Shown: positions 7,499-15,173 of the stretch, in pieces
Position numbering within the stretch: position 1 is the stretch's first letter
How the letters are laid out: the number at the start of each line of letters is the position of its first letter
Virus record (IMG/VR): IMGVR_UViG_3300028600_000372
Span: 1 to 30,664 of that record
Source of the DNA: a virus
Reading direction: 5' to 3' (one strand)
Length of the DNA stretch: 30,664 nucleotides
Translations under genes and position numbers: made by a program
Notes under the pieces: generated by a model
The model's input: the letters and a program-made list of their open reading frames with translations, nothing else
Told to the model about the DNA's origin: nothing
Database searches by the model: none

Positions 7499-7824
7499 TT
7501 CAACAGCTTTCCGTTGTGATCCCTGATTACTGTAAGCATAATATCTGGATTGAATATGTATTCCTTTTTGACATTATCAGGTATTGGATCACCTTTTTTC
7601 TTTTCAAGTTCCATTATTCTCTCTTCATAGTTCCACGTCTTGGTAGCTCCAACGGATATGTTTACAAGGTATCCTAATTTGCCTGCCAACATAGATAGAT
7701 GCTCGTCTTTCTCTGTGTAACTTCCTTCTTCTTTTTTGTGCTTATGAAATATGGTGGCCATTTCGTTTATGATGCCATCGATCAATCTCAGGTTGTGCTC
7801 TACATTGGACTGGCCTTTATTCAT
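7495..7824 (-). CDS. Unknown helical protein, 109 aa, first gene of helicase-terminase operon
   Basis: Helical N-terminal two thirds (LRLIDGIINEMATIFHKHKK; LSMLAGKLGYLVNIS), strand-rich end. Not recognised. Preceded by its own promoter with a TCTTATTAAGAA element and coupled by TTGA overlap to the helicase, so it may be a helicase partner. Confidence 0.75.
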   Translation of the reverse strand: MNKGQSNVEHNLRLIDGIINEMATIFHKHKKEEGSYTEKDEHLSMLAGKLGYLVNISVGATKTWNYEERIMELEKKKGDPIPDNVKKEYIFNPDIMLTVIRDHNGKLLN

Positions 7825-7854
7825 GCAATATATGGTACCCCCTAATCTATTAAA

Positions 7855-7866
7855 TCTTATTAAGAA
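7855..7866 (-). promoter_or_regulatory. TCTTATTAAGAA palindrome before helicase-terminase operon
   Basis: Perfect 12-base core of the TTTCTTAWTAAGAAA element, 31 bases upstream of the ATG at 7824. Read on the gene strand it abuts TTTAATAGATTA, a plausible TATA box 21-29 bases from the start codon, so the element sits in the BRE/activator position. Confidence 0.6.
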
Positions 7867-7885
7867 TCAGACTGATTGTTAATAA

Positions 7886-8248
7886 TTAACGGAACAGCTG
7901 CCTTAGTGTCTGGTCATCTGCAAACTTGTTTGTAGTCCATGTACTGATGCGGTTTGGATTGTTTGTAGGCAGTACGTAATAGTTGTGCGTTACTGCATCT
8001 CCTTTTGGGAATCCGTCAGTTACTCTGATTCTACCATCATCAGTTACTCTTGTCAATGTAGGAGGATCTGTAATTCTTATGAGTCTCTGCTTGTCAAACT
8101 CATCTCTCATTATTCTAAAGTTCTCAAAAGTCAATGGTTGTGTTATCGAGTCACCTACCTTTGGTCTTAACTGCGGTGCTTGTTTGAACGAATAGAGAAA
8201 TTGTTCTGATGGAGTATCCAGAAATACTTTGTAGATTTGCGTATCCAT
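7886..8248 (-). CDS. Unknown protein downstream of tail fibre, 120 aa
   Basis: Strand-rich, no Cys, many Thr, Pro and Asp (RITDPPTLTRVTDDGRIRVT). It follows the long fibre gene by 26 bases and ends its operon. Small genes after phage tail fibres often encode assembly chaperones or minor tail subunits, but I do not recognise this one and the guess rests on position only. Confidence 0.75.
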   Translation of the reverse strand: MDTQIYKVFLDTPSEQFLYSFKQAPQLRPKVGDSITQPLTFENFRIMRDEFDKQRLIRITDPPTLTRVTDDGRIRVTDGFPKGDAVTHNYYVLPTNNPNRISTWTTNKFADDQTLRQLFR

Positions 8249-8274
8249 TGTGTTGTTTTATCCCCCTAGACTGA

Positions 8275-11200
8275 TCATGGTGCAGCCCATACACCATCAG
8301 CTCTTAAGAAATTGGTAGTTCCTCCACCAGATGCAGGCACTAATCCTTTGAGTGCGCTTGTAAAGAGATTAAGTAATGCCGTTGCTCTTGCCAATGTCAA
8401 TGATTCTGGAACTCCTGTTCCCGCTGTATCTCTTCCAATGAATGAATTAGTTCCAATGTTTGCCATTTTTGCTAATGTAACTTGTGCATCAGTTATGTTT
8501 GCAGTATTTACTGCATTATTGCCAAGTTCAGTTGTTGTAATTGCATTGGTAGCGATTTGTGCAGCTGTAATTGTATCATTTGATATGTTTGCAGCAGTAA
8601 TTGTAGTAGCTGCAATATCGCCACCTGTAACGGAACCAGCTACAATTTGAGATCCTCCGACTGAGTTTGTAGCCATTTGATTAATACCAATAGTTCCATT
8701 TGCAATGTTGGCGTTTGTTATTGTAAGGGCTGCAATTTTTGCACCTGTAACTGCAGCTGTTGCAATTTTCGTACCTGTAACTGCATTGGTTGCTAATACG
8801 TCTGCATCTACAATTCCATTTCCCAAGTTTGCATTTGTAATAGTTCCTGCAGCAATCTTTGCACCTGTAACTGCAGCTGTTGCTATCTTTGTACCTGTAA
8901 CTGCATTGGTTGCTAGTTTGTCTGCGGTTACAGCTTGAGTCCCAAGAATTGCAGACGTTACAGTCAAGAGTGCCATCTTTGAACCAGTAACTGTTGCGTT
9001 TGCTAATTTTACACCTGTAATTGTGTTACCTGCAATTTTGTCTGTGGTTACAGCATTGGTTGCAAGCTTTGCACCCGATACTGCCAAGTCTATAAGTTCG
9101 CCTGTACCAACAGCGTTGTTAGCGATTTGAGATGCTCCGACTGAGTTGGCAGCTAGTTGTGTAGCTGTGATAACTCCGTTTCCGATCTTTGCTGCGGTAA
9201 CTGCAAGATCTACTAATTCACCTGTACCAACAGCAGCGTTACCAATTTGAGATATCCCTACAGAGTTGGCAGCTAGTTGAGCAGATGTAATAGTTCCTGC
9301 AGCAATCTTTGCTGCGGTAACTGCCAAAGCTGCTATGTTTACGCCCTCAACTGCATTATTGGCTAGTTCAGATGTTGTAACTGCATTGGTAGCGATTTCA
9401 GTGGTTCCAACAGCTCCTGCATCAATATTCCAGACTGTGCCTCCTGATGAAACGGTTATGTCACCTTTATCTCCATCTGAGACTCCTGCAGCTGCTGCTC
9501 CGAAATCAACATTTGCACCGTTGGCTCTTCCAAAGAATTGATTTGTAGTTGAGTTATACCATATGGATCCATCTGTTAATACTGAAGGGGTTCCAGCTAC
9601 ATCTCCAAGTGAAATTCCTGGATTGGTTGCACTATGAGGAAATGTTTGTGTCAATCCTGCAGTGTAGGTATTGGTTTGATCTGTTTGCACTACAGTTGCA
9701 GGTAATGTCAAAGTGACAACACCTGCATTATCCATTGTAGCATCTCCAGACATTGTAACTGCAGTTGCAACACCAGATGCATTTCCTAACCAAAAGTTAG
9801 CTGATGCAATATTTGGCAGAGATGCATATCTTGAATTGATGAAAACATTCAAAACTCCGTTTGTTGGATTAGCCCTTCCAATTCTGCCAAGAACCTGAAT
9901 GCTTGCAGTTCCAGTTGGCCTAACATTTGTAAGTGTGTTGCCAGTTGTTCCAGATGTAGAAAGATAGATTGTTTGATTTGTAGAAAATGCACTTGTATCA
10001 AAATCTTCTAGATTTCCAGTCTCTACTATGAGACCAGTTTGACCATTTGAGATATCCTCTTCAACTATTCCTAGTGCTGGGGTTGGGTCATTGGCATCAG
10101 CTAATACTACATTTGCCCTGCCAAGACCAACATTCCATGTGTCTTCCCTTACAGCATCGCCTTTTGCCAGAACAGCCCCTGAAGTATTCTGAACTTGAAT
10201 GTGAACTTGGTTTGCGTCTATCTTATTTGTGATATCAGTCGCATTAAATCCAACTACATTACCTTGTATGAAATCATGTTCACCGTCACTACTCAGTTTG
10301 TATCTTATTGTAGGATTCACTGAACCAGTTGGTGTTAGGAAAATTGAATATCTTCCTGGAGTTGAAGTTGCAGAAAAATCGTCATCAGCTGCAATCTGTA
10401 CTGCCCCACCTCTACGCCATGCAGCAACAACATCTCCATCCCATCCATATCCTGTTAAATCAAATAATGTATCATCAAGAGCCGTTACAAGTGGAGAGGC
10501 AATTGTTCCGTTTGCACTTCTTCCTATGAAATTTGCACCATTTCCACCGCCATCATATGTCCTTACATCAACATCGGCAGTTAGTCCTTCAGCCACTACA
10601 GTTACAGTTTCTTGTAAAGTTGGGTTTCCTGCAAATACTAGAGGGCCACCGCCAGTTTCATCATCAATAATTCCTGCGAGTTGTGCAGAAGTTGTATTTG
10701 CAAAGAATGAAAGGTTATCCGTGTTTCTGGCAATTGATGCATCTAAAGTTACAACTCCTGTGCTTGACATGGTTGCATCACCGCTTACAGTTTGTGGCAA
10801 TCCATTGGTTCCAGCGTCACCGATTAGAATTTGTCCGTCTGGAATTTCAACTCCTAGCTGTACAGCTGTAGAACTTGCAAGTGTTATTTTTATTCCCTGA
10901 GTTACAGTCATAGTTTTGAATTGCATCAGTTTTGTAACTGCATCAACAGAATCATACCAATTGATTATTCCAGGACCAGATGCTATATTTTCTCCACCAG
11001 CTATTCCATAGGGTAAAAACACCAAGTCAGTTGTATCAATAACAATAGGAGCTGGTGTAGTTAGCTGCCATGATGTATCTTTATTCACTAAGCCTTGTGT
11101 GATGACAATGACTGCCCCAGCTAAGAAATCAACACTGGTTGCATTGAAATCTCCTGGTCTTGTCCAAGCTCCTGCACCTTGAGTAATCCAAACTCCGTTT

Positions 11201-12051
11201 TCTGATTGGTCTGTTTGGCCTACAAGAAGTATTCTATCAAAAGTTGTTAGTACTCCATCAATTGTTTGTTCACCTGACAACGTTGCAATGTTTGTAGTTG
11301 CAACAAGTTCTGCGGATCTTTTCCATGTATTTTCCGCATCAATAAAAACATCTGTTCTATTGTCAAAAGTATTATTGATGGCAAATACTCTGTTGCCAGT
11401 AAAGTTTAATCGAGGTTGTTCAGGAAGATCAACACCTTCGTTTTGTATAATGTGTCCACTTGAAGCGGGTGTTTGCCAATTAGCGTTTACACCATCACTT
11501 GTGAATACTGTGCCAGCTGGACCTATTAGTAATTGAGTCCATCTAATCCCACCAAAACCATCTGTTCCAACAACTACTCCCCCTTCAGTTACCGCAGAGG
11601 CAAGAGTATCTGGATGAGTTATAGAAAGCAAGTCATGAGGTCCTGATGGAGGAACAGCTAATGTTCCGTCATCTCTAAGGAATTGCGTTCCGTCAGGAGT
11701 TCCAGTACCGAGATTTGCAATTGGTACTAAGCTACTAGCATTTAATGGAGCATATCCATTAGCTACTCCCTTGTTTGCTGAATCTTCCTTTGCGTCTATC
11801 TGTGGTTGAATTGCTGAAGTTACTCCATTTACAAAACCTATTTCATCGGCAGTTGTTACTGATGAAACAATTATCCCTGATCCATCACTAACCATTGCAG
11901 CGTTTGGAGCTTGAAGTGAATTAGCTCTAACATATGCAAGTATTCTGGAAATAGAAGTATTGAAACTTCCTGTCCCTCCTTCTGAGATTTCAAGTATCTC
12001 GGTTCCGTCCAGTGTTACCTTTGGATTTAGAGAATTAATTGTTGCAGTCAT
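8275..12051 (-). CDS. Long tail fibre / receptor-binding protein, 1258 aa
   Basis: Largest gene of the window. The protein is almost free of Cys and rich in Thr, Ala, Asn, Ile and Val. Fibre-type motifs FLRDDGTLAVPP (about 123-134) and, at the very end, NFLRADGVWAAP are the FLRADGxW elements known from phage tail fibres. The middle holds beta-rich segments with repeated SGDATMSSTGVVTL and SGDATMDNAGVVTL units. Residues 877-1196 are 32 contiguous ten-residue repeats, best read as a trimeric beta-helical shaft. The short domain after the shaft (1197-1258) would be the tip or trimerisation end. Sits between a 108-residue gene and a 120-residue gene in one operon. Its role would be attachment to the archaeal surface layer. 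Confidence 0.85.
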   Translation of the reverse strand: MTATINSLNPKVTLDGTEILEISEGGTGSFNTSISRILAYVRANSLQAPNAAMVSDGSGIIVSSVTTADEIGFVNGVTSAIQPQIDAKEDSANKGVANGYAPLNASSLVPIANLGTGTPDGTQFLRDDGTLAVPPSGPHDLLSITHPDTLASAVTEGGVVVGTDGFGGIRWTQLLIGPAGTVFTSDGVNANWQTPASSGHIIQNEGVDLPEQPRLNFTGNRVFAINNTFDNRTDVFIDAENTWKRSAELVATTNIATLSGEQTIDGVLTTFDRILLVGQTDQSENGVWITQGAGAWTRPGDFNATSVDFLAGAVIVITQGLVNKDTSWQLTTPAPIVIDTTDLVFLPYGIAGGENIASGPGIINWYDSVDAVTKLMQFKTMTVTQGIKITLASSTAVQLGVEIPDGQILIGDAGTNGLPQTVSGDATMSSTGVVTLDASIARNTDNLSFFANTTSAQLAGIIDDETGGGPLVFAGNPTLQETVTVVAEGLTADVDVRTYDGGGNGANFIGRSANGTIASPLVTALDDTLFDLTGYGWDGDVVAAWRRGGAVQIAADDDFSATSTPGRYSIFLTPTGSVNPTIRYKLSSDGEHDFIQGNVVGFNATDITNKIDANQVHIQVQNTSGAVLAKGDAVREDTWNVGLGRANVVLADANDPTPALGIVEEDISNGQTGLIVETGNLEDFDTSAFSTNQTIYLSTSGTTGNTLTNVRPTGTASIQVLGRIGRANPTNGVLNVFINSRYASLPNIASANFWLGNASGVATAVTMSGDATMDNAGVVTLTLPATVVQTDQTNTYTAGLTQTFPHSATNPGISLGDVAGTPSVLTDGSIWYNSTTNQFFGRANGANVDFGAAAAGVSDGDKGDITVSSGGTVWNIDAGAVGTTEIATNAVTTSELANNAVEGVNIAALAVTAAKIAAGTITSAQLAANSVGISQIGNAAVGTGELVDLAVTAAKIGNGVITATQLAANSVGASQIANNAVGTGELIDLAVSGAKLATNAVTTDKIAGNTITGVKLANATVTGSKMALLTVTSAILGTQAVTADKLATNAVTGTKIATAAVTGAKIAAGTITNANLGNGIVDADVLATNAVTGTKIATAAVTGAKIAALTITNANIANGTIGINQMATNSVGGSQIVAGSVTGGDIAATTITAANISNDTITAAQIATNAITTTELGNNAVNTANITDAQVTLAKMANIGTNSFIGRDTAGTGVPESLTLARATALLNLFTSALKGLVPASGGGTTNFLRADGVWAAP
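8464..9423 (-). repeat. 32 decapeptide (30-base) repeats inside the fibre gene
   Basis: Uninterrupted ten-residue repeats with pattern x-x-x-[AT]-[VI]-[TG]-x-x-[KQEN]-[IL], for example ATNAVTGTKI and AAGTITNANL. Some units are nearly identical at DNA level: the pair ATNAVTGTKI-ATAAVTGAKI occurs twice, 120 bases apart (around 8740-8805 and 8860-8925), pointing to recent duplication by slippage or unequal recombination. The register is kept throughout, so repeat number could change without breaking the frame. Confidence 0.9.
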
Positions 12052-12053
12052 TG

Positions 12054-12380
12054 TTATGCCCTGCTCCCTACTGGTTGGAATCTTTGAATTAGAATCTCTT
12101 TGGCCTTTTGGTAAACCCCTTCAGCTTGCAGTTTAGCCTGGTCCGTCCCAGTGGATTTTTTCCAAAACAAGGCAGTGGCATATTCGGTAGTAATTGCCAC
12201 AAACCAGCTCTCTAAATTATCAGGATCAAAATTGTTTAAAAATAATGCTTCCATTGCCATGCTTGCATCTTCGTTTGCCCTCTTGATTTTCTCAAGGATT
12301 ATATCATCTACAGTACCCACTTCGGCAATGTCTTCTTCGATTCTTTCATCATCGGCATACAGTGGAATTACTACTGACAT
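12054..12380 (-). CDS. Unknown acidic helical protein, 108 aa, upstream of fibre
   Basis: Helical, acidic N-terminus (DDERIEEDIAEVGTVDDIIL), then a Trp/Phe-containing helical part (SWFVAITTEYATALFWKK). First gene of the fibre operon, two bases before the fibre ATG. Size and place suit a tail or connector component, but no family is recognised. Confidence 0.8.
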   Translation of the reverse strand: MSVVIPLYADDERIEEDIAEVGTVDDIILEKIKRANEDASMAMEALFLNNFDPDNLESWFVAITTEYATALFWKKSTGTDQAKLQAEGVYQKAKEILIQRFQPVGSRA

Positions 12381-12418
12381 GCATAATTTTTTGTATTAAT
12401 TAGATTTACATATATTTA

Positions 12419-12434
12419 ATTTCTTATTAAGAAT
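12419..12434 (-). promoter_or_regulatory. ATTTCTTATTAAGAAT palindrome before fibre operon
   Basis: Near-perfect copy of the shared palindrome, 39 bases upstream of the ATG at 12380. On the gene strand TTAAATATAT follows directly, a good TATA box 30-38 bases before the ATG. The stop codon of the 44-residue gene 12427..12561 lies inside it. Confidence 0.65.
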
Positions 12435-12561
12435 GACACAAGCATTGACATTTTTTCCAAGTGCATAGATCATGTTTATGCTGCGCACATTTGAAACTAA
12501 AATAATGCAATGGTGTCTGTATCCAGATGGATTCATCTGGTTTGTCTTGTCTATTTGACAT
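12427..12561 (-). CDS. Zinc-finger microprotein, 44 aa
   Basis: Begins MSNRQDKPDESIWIQTPLHY. Its second half holds C25, H28, H30, C33, C38, C40, C42 and H43, enough ligands for one or two metal ions. It overlaps the previous gene by 11 bases and ends inside the fibre promoter element. Last of a series of tiny genes behind the 13389 promoter. Function unknown. Confidence 0.65.
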   Translation of the reverse strand: MSNRQDKPDESIWIQTPLHYFSFKCAQHKHDLCTWKKCQCLCHS

Positions 12562-12706
12562 TGTTCTTGTCCTTTATCTTTTGGATAATTTTTTCAAGGT
12601 AGACAATCTTTGTTTTGTCATTTACGTTCATGTAGTTCATTATTTCATCTATCTTGGCATGGATGTTGGTTATCCTCATTTCATGAAGCTGCATGTTTGA
12701 GATCAT
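12551..12706 (-). CDS. Helical microprotein, 51 aa
   Basis: Two predicted helices (MRITNIHAKIDEIMNYM; DKTKIVYLEKIIQKIKDK) give a likely helical hairpin. ATG overlaps the upstream TGA (TGATG). No function visible. Confidence 0.65.
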   Translation of the reverse strand: MISNMQLHEMRITNIHAKIDEIMNYMNVNDKTKIVYLEKIIQKIKDKNNVK

Positions 12707-12834
12707 CAATTTCTAACCTTCTTTTTGTAAAACATTCTCCAAACATGATCACATTCAAGGCATTGCCAACGATCATAATTGGATTTATTATCTGTAAATG
12801 ACACATGCTCACTATCACATTTAGGACATTCCAT
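12706..12834 (-). CDS. Zinc-ribbon microprotein, 42 aa
   Basis: Classic zinc ribbon: CPKC at residues 3-6 and CLEC at 25-28, separated by 18 residues and followed by DHVW and a basic tail (YKKKVRN). It resembles the ribbons of transcription factors and RNA polymerase subunits in size. ATG overlaps the upstream TAA (TAATG). Nucleic-acid binding is plausible. Confidence 0.75.
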   Translation of the reverse strand: MECPKCDSEHVSFTDNKSNYDRWQCLECDHVWRMFYKKKVRN

Positions 12835-12971
12835 TATTTCTTACCATCCAATTGCTTACAAGCTGTTGCGGTTCTTTGATGAATGGGTACATTCTGAAAA
12901 TATCTTTTACATCGTGGGCATTGAGTTTTAGCATATTTGCCAGGTTTTACAAGTCCAGTTAATCTAGGCAT
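12834..12971 (-). CDS. C2HC zinc-finger microprotein, 45 aa
   Basis: Basic N-terminus (MPRLTGLVKPGKYAKTQ), then CPRC (18-21), H31 and C38: a CCHC spacing of a small DNA-binding finger. Coupled by TGATG to the upstream gene and by TAATG to the next. Confidence 0.75.
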   Translation of the reverse strand: MPRLTGLVKPGKYAKTQCPRCKRYFQNVPIHQRTATACKQLDGKK

Positions 12972-13087
12972 CAGGTTACATCCTCGAATTCTAAAATTAT
13001 TTCTCCAAGTCTGTCATATTCGTCCCATTCTCCAACAAAATTGGATTGTCTTTTTTTGAGACTGGCTATTTTGTCTTGGAGGTTCAT
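12971..13087 (-). CDS. Unknown microprotein, 38 aa
   Basis: MNLQDKIASLKKRQSNFVGE and on, an N-terminal basic helix and an acidic end. No motif. Its ATG overlaps the preceding TAA by one base; its TGA overlaps the next ATG. Confidence 0.6.
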   Translation of the reverse strand: MNLQDKIASLKKRQSNFVGEWDEYDRLGEIILEFEDVT

Positions 13088-13389
13088 TAGTTCACTCCCA
13101 TTTCTCTAACAATCATCTCAGATAGTCCGTCTGCATAGATGTCTTCATGTCTGTCTGAGCCATTGAAAATTACTGTGTATGTGTCAGATCCATTTTCATA
13201 TTGAATCAATACGTTTGAAATTTTCTTTGGATTTCTTGGGACTTTGAGATATAATGCGGTTTCACTGAAAATTTGTGGTTTTACTCCAGTGTATGCAAAG
13301 AATGGAAATCCATTTACACGAGAAGCTTTAAGTTGTCTAAAAATCTCTTCTGCTACTTCGTTGTTTTGTGTTGTAATTGTTTTATTCAT
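13087..13389 (-). CDS. Unknown alpha/beta protein, 100 aa
   Basis: Not recognised. Helix (NEVAEEIFRQLKASRV) followed by strands (ALYLKVPRNPKKISNVLIQY; TYTVIFNGSDR). I take the ATG at 13389, not the TTG five codons upstream, because a TATA-like TTAATATAT lies 22-31 bases before it and would give a leaderless transcript. First gene of a six-gene operon of tiny proteins, divergent from 13474..13596. Confidence 0.75.
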   Translation of the reverse strand: MNKTITTQNNEVAEEIFRQLKASRVNGFPFFAYTGVKPQIFSETALYLKVPRNPKKISNVLIQYENGSDTYTVIFNGSDRHEDIYADGLSEMIVREMGVN

Positions 13390-13473
13390 ACGTATACTGT
13401 ACAATACACCATATATTAATTATACGTATAATGTATAGTATGTCATTAAATACTTTATATTAGATACCATGTT
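13387..13473. promoter_or_regulatory. Divergent promoter with ATACGTAT palindromes
   Basis: Separates the minus-strand gene starting at 13389 from the plus-strand gene at 13474. ATTATACGTATAAT (13419-13432) is a perfect 14-base palindrome, and ATACGTAT recurs at 13388-13395 over the start codon. TATA-like boxes lie at about 13410-13420 (minus) and 13453-13462 (plus). A third ATACGTAT is at 14389-14396. A repressor acting on both directions is likely. Confidence 0.6.
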
Positions 13474-13596
13474 ATGAAATGTGTGAGTAAAAGAATAGTG
13501 ATAACGCCTTGCTGTGAGCATGAGCAGGCCACCCAGAAGAAAAAGAAAGAGATAATATATTGTACACGATGTCATAATCCGTTTGTTGAAAATTAA
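13474..13596 (+). CDS. Zinc-ribbon microprotein on the opposite strand, 40 aa
   Basis: Short plus-strand gene within a minus-strand region. CC..H near residues 13-16 and CTRCH at 30-34 give four Cys plus His for one zinc, with a run of Lys between (QKKKKEI). The tail-to-tail neighbour ends nine bases away. Position beside a palindromic divergent promoter would suit a regulator, which is inference. Confidence 0.6.
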   Translation: MKCVSKRIVITPCCEHEQATQKKKKEIIYCTRCHNPFVEN

Positions 13597-13604
13597 TTTT
13601 TACC

Positions 13605-13832
13605 TTATGTTTCCTTGCACAATATTTCTTCTATTTCGTCAAACAGTTCCCTGGCATGGAAATCGCTTCCATTATGGGTCTTGATTAGTTCTTTAATCGT
13701 GTGAATATCTTTGACACACCAAGGACAGATACATTCAATCACTGCTGCTTTTCCACGTGTAATTATGCCCTTCAGATACCAATCATCCAAACTGATTGCT
13801 TCAGTTTGACAGATTAAACATGAATCAGTCAC
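13605..13832 (-). CDS. Zinc-finger protein, 75 aa
   Basis: CLIC (residues 5-8) pairs with CPWC (36-39), about 27 residues apart, a treble-clef-like layout reminiscent of HNH-type folds, but the HNH catalytic His pattern is not evident. Starts with GTG at 13832, directly after the TAA of the preceding gene. C-terminal half is helical and acidic. Confidence 0.75.
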   Translation of the reverse strand: MTDSCLICQTEAISLDDWYLKGIITRGKAAVIECICPWCVKDIHTIKELIKTHNGSDFHARELFDEIEEILCKET

Positions 13833-13931
13833 TTACTTTCCTGATCTTTCATGAAAGTTATAACAACACTTGCATTCTCTTTCTCTGCACTCCGAATTAA
13901 GAATATGCTCACAGATTCCACAATCACACAT
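13833..13931 (-). CDS. Cys-rich microprotein, 32 aa
   Basis: Seven Cys in 32 residues: CDCGIC, C15, C20, then KCCYNFHER. Could hold two zinc ions, as in metallothionein-like or knuckle peptides. Its TAA is followed without gap by the GTG of the next gene. Confidence 0.6.
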   Translation of the reverse strand: MCDCGICEHILNSECRERECKCCYNFHERSGK

Positions 13932-13934
13932 TTT

Positions 13935-14099
13935 TTACGTGTCTCCAGTTTTGTTTAAGAGCTGAATTATTGTCTCTTGGTTGGAAATAATCTGTTGACT
14001 AGAATCCAGTAATACCCATTGATGTATTGTCAATACAAAAAACAATAGCCCAAACATTATTCCTGTCTGTATAATTATGAGTCCAGAGCTAGAAGTCAT
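13935..14099 (-). CDS. Single-pass membrane microprotein, 54 aa
   Basis: One hydrophobic helix (GLIIIQTGIMFGLLFFVLTI, residues 6-25) and a short polar C-terminus. It could be a spanin-, holin- or envelope-type peptide; topology is unknown. Two bases after the TAA of 14102..14356 and three before the next ATG. Confidence 0.7.
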   Translation of the reverse strand: MTSSSGLIIIQTGIMFGLLFFVLTIHQWVLLDSSQQIISNQETIIQLLNKTGDT

Positions 14100-14101
14100 G
14101 G

Positions 14102-14356
14102 TTAGTTTTTGAGTCCAAGATCTGGTAGATAATCACGTCTGAGGTATTCTTTACCTTGATCCAATCTAATGTCTACCTCAATCATACTGATCATTCTTTC
14201 TATTTTCCATAGTTTTTCCTCCATATATTCAGGAGAATAGAATTTGTCTTTGATCATAAATCCCTCTTTTGGGAGTCTGTTGTTTTCATTCATTGCCCCA
14301 GTGATATTACATCGCATGGTTCTCATCCAGCATTCCAGGTGTTCCTGTGTTATCAT
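14102..14356 (-). CDS. Unknown helical protein, 84 aa
   Basis: Two Cys only, helical C-terminus (YMEEKLWKIERMISMIEVDI). Not recognised. Its ATG is formed by the end of a perfect TTTCTTATTAAGAAA palindrome, and a TATA-like TTTATAATATA lies about 35-46 bases upstream. Confidence 0.75.
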   Translation of the reverse strand: MITQEHLECWMRTMRCNITGAMNENNRLPKEGFMIKDKFYSPEYMEEKLWKIERMISMIEVDIRLDQGKEYLRRDYLPDLGLKN

Positions 14357-14371
14357 TTCTTATTAAGAAAT
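14355..14371. promoter_or_regulatory. Perfect ATTTCTTATTAAGAAAT palindrome at a start codon
   Basis: Seventeen-base perfect palindrome. The terminal A of the core is the A of the start codon of 14102..14356, the same placement as at 29443-29457. With the TATA-like box upstream, the palindrome would cover the transcription start, so it looks like an operator. Confidence 0.65.
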
Positions 14372-14386
14372 ATTATCATATTAAAG

Positions 14387-14464
14387 TCATACGTATATTA
14401 TAAAGCAGCTCAGGGCTATTTCATTTTGTGTTTTCTCCATCGTGTTTCCTTGGACAGGGAACAT
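14387..14464 (-). CDS. Possible 25-aa peptide
   Basis: ATG at 14464, six bases after the preceding TGA, opens 25 codons ending in a hydrophobic SCFIIYV. The 3' end runs into the TATA-like region of the next operon. Weak support; it may be an untranslated leader. Confidence 0.25.
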   Translation of the reverse strand: MFPVQGNTMEKTQNEIALSCFIIYV

Positions 14465-14469
14465 TACAA

Positions 14470-14559
14470 TCAATTCAGGGAGATTTCATACTCGCCTGTT
14501 AAATTGTCAGACATTTCGAGACTGTGGATCCCATTGAAATGCTCTAGCTTTTTCATCAT
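14470..14559 (-). CDS. Possible 29-aa microprotein
   Basis: Starts MM at 14559, 15 bases after the 68-residue zinc gene. No motif. Listed because it continues the operon and fills a gap otherwise without a gene. Confidence 0.4.
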   Translation of the reverse strand: MMKKLEHFNGIHSLEMSDNLTGEYEISLN

Positions 14560-14574
14560 CGCTGCTGGAATAAT

Positions 14575-14781
14575 CTAATGTCTAAAAACTGTAATTCGTA
14601 GTTTAGATTTTCTGTCTACTGGTTTTGTTCTCATTCTTCCACCACAGCAAGGACACCAAAGCCCTTCCCATTTTACATGTCTTTCGCAGTTTCCACACCA
14701 TCTGTTCTCAGGATAATATGACCCATTTCTGGTTCGATGGGCTTTGTACATAGACCTGCATTTTGACACACACCAATTCAT
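14575..14781 (-). CDS. Zinc-finger protein, 68 aa
   Basis: Cys pairs: C4/C8, CGNC (29-32) and CPCC (43-46), followed by GGRMRTKP and a basic tail. The last two pairs make a zinc ribbon with a Trp-rich loop. I choose the ATG at 14781 because it overlaps the upstream TGA (ATGA); the longer reading from 14841 would overlap the nuclease-like gene by 64 bases. Confidence 0.75.
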   Translation of the reverse strand: MNWCVSKCRSMYKAHRTRNGSYYPENRWCGNCERHVKWEGLWCPCCGGRMRTKPVDRKSKLRITVFRH

Positions 14782-15173
14782 ATTCTTATCTTCGCCTTGT
14801 AAACTGGGTCCAGGACTTGATAAAAGGATTTGTAGTTCCATTGTTCAAAAAAGAGATTTGGCGCATCTCGTTCATCAATGTTGATTACTATTACACCGTT
14901 TTCTTCCATGTCTCTTTGCTGTTCTGCATCCTTTGTCGATGTCTTGTCCCCTGTATGATGCTTGTCCTGCACTCGGATTGCATGGAGTTTTTCCTTGTCA
15001 AACATTCCAATATCAATAGATGCCTTTTTGTAGATCTCGTTGTAGAGACTGTAACATTCTTCTGAGACAAAATCACTAATTGATTGCTGTGTCCAAAACA
15101 ATGCATTTGGAAATACTATCTTTAGAATTCTCAGTGTTGTTCTTTCCCCACGTCCTATGAATTGCGCACTCAT
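14778..15173 (-). CDS. Possible PD-(D/E)XK-type nuclease (QxK variant), 131 aa
   Basis: ASIDIGMFDKEKLHAIRVQD with K71 gives D54...Q69-D-K71, the arrangement of a restriction-type nuclease core in which Gln replaces Glu. A strand-turn-strand (VIVINID) follows at 94-100, as in small resolvase-like folds. If active it would cut or trim DNA, but the family is not certain. ATGA overlaps on both sides. Confidence 0.5.
   Translation of the reverse strand: MSAQFIGRGERTTLRILKIVFPNALFWTQQSISDFVSEECYSLYNEIYKKASIDIGMFDKEKLHAIRVQDKHHTGDKTSTKDAEQQRDMEENGVIVINIDERDAPNLFFEQWNYKSFYQVLDPVYKAKIRI

Noticed and set aside
8464-9423. Regular 30-base repeats resembling a CRISPR array
   Set aside because: The units are contiguous without spacers, vary at third codon positions and stay in frame as decapeptides of the fibre.
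10229-10900. Plus-strand frame of 223 codons opposite the fibre gene
   Set aside because: Ser/Pro/Ala-rich shadow of the Thr/Ala/Gly-rich fibre sequence.
8275-12051. Template or variable region of a diversity-generating retroelement in the fibre gene
   Set aside because: No reverse transcriptase and no adenine-biased repeat pair are present in the window.
14339-14578. Plus-strand frame of 79 codons
   Set aside because: Crosses the start-codon palindrome of 14102..14356 and overlaps small minus-strand frames; composition is hydrophobic without pattern.
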